This document shows positions 6,101-7,959 of a stretch of 7,959 nt of DNA, piece after piece. The stretch's first letter is position 1; each line of letters starts with the position of its first letter. Location: the NCBI GenBank assembly GCA_035388025.1, contig DAOOPA010000041.1, forward strand, positions 1-7,959, read 5' to 3'. Both the position numbers and the translations under genes were made by a program. A model generated the notes under the pieces. It saw only the letters and a list, made by a program, of their open reading frames with translations, was not told the DNA's origin and did not search any database. The stretch is from JAAZMX01 sp035388025. Its GTDB lineage: Bacteria > Patescibacteriota > Patescibacteriia > UBA2196 > GWA2-42-15.

Positions 6101-7959
6101 CCTTAAGAATGCCCTTGATGACGCCACAACGATTATTAAAAATGGTGGCGGCGGTTCTGACCACAATGTCGGGATCACCAAGAGTGCCCCGACGAGCATT
6201 ACAGCTGGTGACAATATTACCTATAACATCAGTTGGAATTGCACCGGCAATGAAGATTGCGTGGACGTGGTCATTACCGATAATTTGCCAGACAAGGTGA
6301 CCTTTGTGTCAGCTTCTGACAACGGCGCCTATGACAATACAACCAGAGAAATCAACTGGAACCTAGGCAATAAACAACCAGGCAACAGCGGTAGTCTGAC
6401 CGTAGTGGTTGATACCAATGCTGATAATTTAAGCAATGGTGAAGTCCTCACCAACAACGTGAAAATCCAAAGCGGTGTCAAGACCGCCAATGCGACAGCC
6501 AATACGACAGTCAATAAGGGCGACAATTTGGTGCCCGGAGTGAAAATCGAATATGACTATCCTCTGAAAAAGACCAATGGTTACTCATATGTGGAACAGG
6601 TGAGGGTGATCAATAATGGTCAAGTCACCTTGACTAATGGCGCTTTATGGATTGATTTGAATGAAAAGATTTTGGAAATGGAGTCAATGGACAAGACAAC
6701 TGTTTTTGGCGATGTCAAAAAACAGATGTTTAAATGGTCAATCCCGACATTGGAAGCCGGGGAAACATTTACTCTCAATTTTGTAGTTCATGCTTTTGAC
6801 CAAGACGTATATCACATGACCGATACTTATGTGGCATATTTCAGCGATCAAGCCGAGGCAAAGGCCAAGGGCTCTGAATGGGTGATATGTCCGGATGTCT
6901 GGTATGGAAGAGGCGACTATGAGATGAGTCGCGGCGTGGGTTCCACTGCGCCCAGTGCAACTTATAAGGGTCAAGCGCCGAAAAGAACAACGCCCCTTAG
7001 TACGCCAGCAGTAAAACCAGTAACGGTGTTTACTCCGACTGGCACCACAGCGGTGAGCGAAGCGGTCGAGCCAGACTTTTTGGCTTTGACCTATACCTAT
7101 GCTCAGACAAAAGAGATCAAGAGCTCCTATCTCGAGTCGGTGACGGTGAGAAATGTAGGCAACACGGATTTGACCAATGGTTCTTTAATGGTTGACGTGC
7201 CTGCTGAATTTATCACTTTTGTTTCGGCTACGCCGAGTTGGGACAAACATGACGCGACTAATGAGACAGCAAACTGGACAATCGGTTCTTTGAAAGCCGG
7301 GAAAGATAAGACGATAAAATTTACCGTTTCCGCCAAGGGAGTGGGTACGCCCAAGACCAAGGCAACGGCAGAATTTGATCAAGCCAGAAAAACAGTAGAT
7401 TGGACAGAGACCGTAAAGGAGGTCGTCAAAAAGGCATCGATTGTGATAGCGCCGGCAACAACCTCAACGGCGGCAGTGATTGTGCCCAAGATCGAGGGTG
7501 CGGAATGTCAGGTTTGCGAGATTTGCCAGACCGAGAAGGTCGGTATTTGCGCCCATTGTCCTTGGTGGTTGTGGTTGGTTATTATTTTGATACATATTTT
7601 GGTTTTGTTTGTTTATTATTTTTTTGAAGCCAAAGAAGACATGCGACAGAACGAAGCCGGAGAATACTATATTATCAAGGGTGGCAAGGGCTGGATGTTG
7701 CCAACATTTTTGGCCTTGCTCGTGGTGTTTCTCCTGCTTTATTTGGTGTGCGCAGTGACGCCCTGGTGGGCGCTGGCTTTGATCTTGGCCTGTTATTATT
7801 TGGCCTTGGTCAGTAACCACTTTTTGATCCATAAGGTAGATTTGAAATACGGACCATTTTTCCCCTTATTGATCACTTTGGCGGTTCTCATCGCTTATCT
7901 AATCTGCCATTCATGGTATTGGTGGGTGCTTTCAGCCGTGATTGTGTTTTATATTTTAA
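3060..7959 (+). CDS. Giant secreted DUF11-repeat surface protein with C-terminal membrane domain (3' end cut by window)
   Basis: At least 1633 residues in one uninterrupted frame; the frame is still open at the last base. A signal peptide (Lys/Arg at 3-12, hydrophobic 16-33, likely cut after VIA at 38) leads to a beta-rich domain (about 41-190) that I do not recognise. Eight DUF11 modules of 117-125 residues follow, starting near 196, 313, 433, 551, 670, 789, 911 and 1036. Each shows GD..TY...W.VTGN, a (T/D)TLP-type motif, FVSAS and W.LG. Two divergent modules (about 1156-1270 and 1339-1450) flank a Thr/Pro-rich linker. A cluster of five Cys (1483-1500) precedes membrane segments near 1502-1522, 1546-1566, 1568-1588, 1600-1617 and 1619 onward. 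Basic loops between them fit a DUF11 region outside the cell. ATG 3060 is the first start after the in-frame TAA at 3051; no Shine-Dalgarno sequence is seen. DUF11 proteins are usually cell-wall or surface structural proteins. An adhesin or stalk is likely, but the exact function is unknown. Confidence 0.9.
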   Translation, partial: MLKNLRRFFNVKWQNIVALLIGMIAMLSMVSFATPVIATSDTLSEVSVQMANSEVFVVQQYWGPHQNNPSGYPSSVLAGTVSLASGQGGRYRIMATTLYNSDNAQYQLDESYYLSVNGQNGSAVLDNGVNPGTEVRDAGVFNFNEGLNKIYLNHYSLVYGDESYWTSKRSPSGQMMGQSVYIIALTLIPVDTVPEYQLTINKTAPSEIRLGEKMTYNINWSITGNSVANNVVVTDTLPEEVSLVSASGDYTQNGNQIIWDLGDIQTNAAGSMTITVAVNKKPLIGDLIKNKVVIASTDKNSEAIAETRIIYSDLLIDKIAPAEARSGEEIVYTLKWKVTGNTTLNNVILSDALPAEVSFVSASDTYVYNSTNKTITWSLGDIKPEASGYKTIKVKTASGLPVGTQIYNTADIVSGTKHKNDTEVTKIVAVPSYDVNITKFVDKTTAKVGDSLTYTLNWSVTGNMVAPNVVITDTLPQEVSLVSASDNYTIDGQVLTWELGDLQANVSGSKTITVKINSLPTTGNKVINTTEIHSGDKNKTATVETLVEEFNLFIDKIAPAQVHAGDEMTYTLNWRVTGNKTALNTIITDTLPSQVTFVSATGNYLQVGQKLTWNLGNITPEAYGSIDVVVKVNNDVPAGTNIYNTAVITSACKSVKDTEVTKVIAVPFYDVDIVKTVDKTTANVGDNLTYTLNWSVTGNMVAPNVVITDTLPQEVSLVSATDGYIENVQTLTWNLGDLTPNATGSMTITVKINSLPETGDKIINNTVITSGSKYAEASAETVVAVRPTFDLSIDKTAPAAAYPGDEMTYKIDWSVSGNALASNVVITENMPAGVSLLEVKGVNGSYSSIGNTYIFALGDKMPEATGTLELIVKVSNSAVGGDVLTNNVKIESGDKSAEASASTTVLGRHDYVVAIEKSAPVEVQAGDNINYSISWSVTGNMLAPDVVVTDTLPENVSFVSASGDYNYSTSTRELIWNLGSLQANATGTMQIVVATAAGASDGEQVVNNVMIVSGLKNALDDATTIIKNGGGGSDHNVGITKSAPTSITAGDNITYNISWNCTGNEDCVDVVITDNLPDKVTFVSASDNGAYDNTTREINWNLGNKQPGNSGSLTVVVDTNADNLSNGEVLTNNVKIQSGVKTANATANTTVNKGDNLVPGVKIEYDYPLKKTNGYSYVEQVRVINNGQVTLTNGALWIDLNEKILEMESMDKTTVFGDVKKQMFKWSIPTLEAGETFTLNFVVHAFDQDVYHMTDTYVAYFSDQAEAKAKGSEWVICPDVWYGRGDYEMSRGVGSTAPSATYKGQAPKRTTPLSTPAVKPVTVFTPTGTTAVSEAVEPDFLALTYTYAQTKEIKSSYLESVTVRNVGNTDLTNGSLMVDVPAEFITFVSATPSWDKHDATNETANWTIGSLKAGKDKTIKFTVSAKGVGTPKTKATAEFDQARKTVDWTETVKEVVKKASIVIAPATTSTAAVIVPKIEGAECQVCEICQTEKVGICAHCPWWLWLVIILIHILVLFVYYFFEAKEDMRQNEAGEYYIIKGGKGWMLPTFLALLVVFLLLYLVCAVTPWWALALILACYYLALVSNHFLIHKVDLKYGPFFPLLITLAVLIAYLICHSWYWWVLSAVIVFYIL
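4414..4510 (+). repeat. 97-base exact direct repeat, copy 1 (DUF11 domain 3)
   Basis: These 97 bases are identical to 5122-5218, 708 bases downstream (236 codons, two domains). The copy encodes the core from LTYTLNW through TDTLP to SLVSA. Identity breaks sharply at both ends, with C against T at 4413/5121 and C against G at 4511/5219. Confidence 0.95.
5122..5218 (+). repeat. 97-base exact direct repeat, copy 2 (DUF11 domain 5)
   Basis: Second copy of the repeat at 4414-4510. Even the synonymous positions are identical, while the surrounding parts of domains 3 and 5 differ at many bases. This suggests recent gene conversion or a recent duplication inside an older array. Confidence 0.95.
7500..7959 (+). 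other. Cysteine cluster and polytopic membrane region of the surface protein
   Basis: The part encoding residues 1481-1633 starts with Cys at 1483, 1486, 1489, 1497 and 1500 (CX2CX2CX7CX2C, with His at 1499). A Trp-rich helix at about 1502-1522 follows directly. The loop to about 1545 is charged and hydrophilic (EAKEDMRQNEAG). Four more hydrophobic segments follow, with HKVDLKYG as the second likely cytoplasmic loop. The last helix is cut by the window edge. This is more than the single anchor usual for a surface stalk. I do not recognise the membrane domain. Confidence 0.7.

Larger units (their letters stand above)
3645..6524 (+). repeat. Tandem array of eight DUF11 domains
   Basis: Eight consecutive coding repeats of about 351-375 bases start near 3645, 3996, 4356, 4710, 5067, 5424, 5790 and 6165. 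Domains 2+3 and 4+5 form a duplicated two-domain unit. Domains 2 and 4 share IYNTA and DTEVTK before a AVP.YD linker, while domains 3 and 5 share VDKTTA and a long identical stretch. Domain 6 has an altered core (TENMP for TDTLP). Domain 8 carries a pair of cysteines (C1061, C1067) absent from its siblings. The modules are expected to be Ig-like beta sandwiches joined end to end. Confidence 0.85.

Noticed and set aside
3645..6524. Regular repeats as a possible CRISPR array
   Set aside because: The period is about 350-375 bases, the repeats are coding and diverged, and there are no short identical repeats with unique spacers.
7400..7627. Plus-strand 75-codon frame in another phase, suggesting a frameshift in the surface protein
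   Set aside because: The main frame was followed codon by codon through this region without a stop, and it gives the Cys cluster and membrane helix.
7464..7832. Minus-strand 122-codon frame
   Set aside because: It lies wholly opposite the membrane part of the surface-protein gene, has no recognisable domain, and resembles other antisense shadows in the window.
7957..7959. TAA at the window end as the stop of the surface-protein gene
   Set aside because: It is out of frame. The gene's codons begin at positions divisible by three, so the last full codon is 7956-7958 (TTA, Leu) and the frame stays open.

Overview
The window holds two large plus-strand genes separated by a 495-base AT-rich intergenic region. 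Nothing supports a minus-strand gene. Together the features suggest a candidate-phyla-radiation (Patescibacteria/Parcubacteria-like) bacterium: a Clp-family ATPase with N-terminal membrane helices, a giant surface protein built of DUF11 modules, very AT-rich spacers, TTG starts, and a start codon without a Shine-Dalgarno sequence. Both genes read with the standard bacterial code. This assignment is an inference; there is no rRNA or tRNA in the window to confirm it.

Region 1 (1-2564) encodes a ClpA/ClpC-type double AAA+ protein of about 851 residues. It has two N-terminal membrane segments, a Clp-N-like domain, and no M-domain between the ATPase modules. Its first ATPase module keeps the fold but has lost or altered the Walker A Thr, the Walker B Asp-Glu order and the arginine fingers. 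The second module has an intact ATPase centre but lacks the usual Gly-Tyr-Val-Gly pore loop. It therefore looks like a divergent, membrane-anchored Clp paralogue, not the housekeeping unfoldase.

Region 2 (2565-3059) is intergenic. It holds a rho-independent terminator for the Clp gene, a second hairpin, an extremely AT-rich stretch, a convincing sigma70-type promoter (TTGACA, 17 bases, TGtTAATAT), and a predicted leader of about 228 bases. The leader ends in a terminator-like hairpin. The start codon of the next gene lies inside a further 12-pair hairpin.

Region 3 (3060-7959, open at the window end) encodes at least 1633 residues of a secreted, membrane-anchored protein. In order it has a signal peptide, a beta-rich N-terminal domain, eight tandem DUF11 domains, two more divergent domains of the same type, a Thr/Pro-rich linker, a five-cysteine cluster, and at least five C-terminal membrane segments. 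A 97-base exact repeat 708 bases apart shows recent duplication or gene conversion within the array. The likely role is a cell-surface stalk or adhesin.

The two genes appear to be separate transcription units. No mobile element, CRISPR array or RNA gene was seen.
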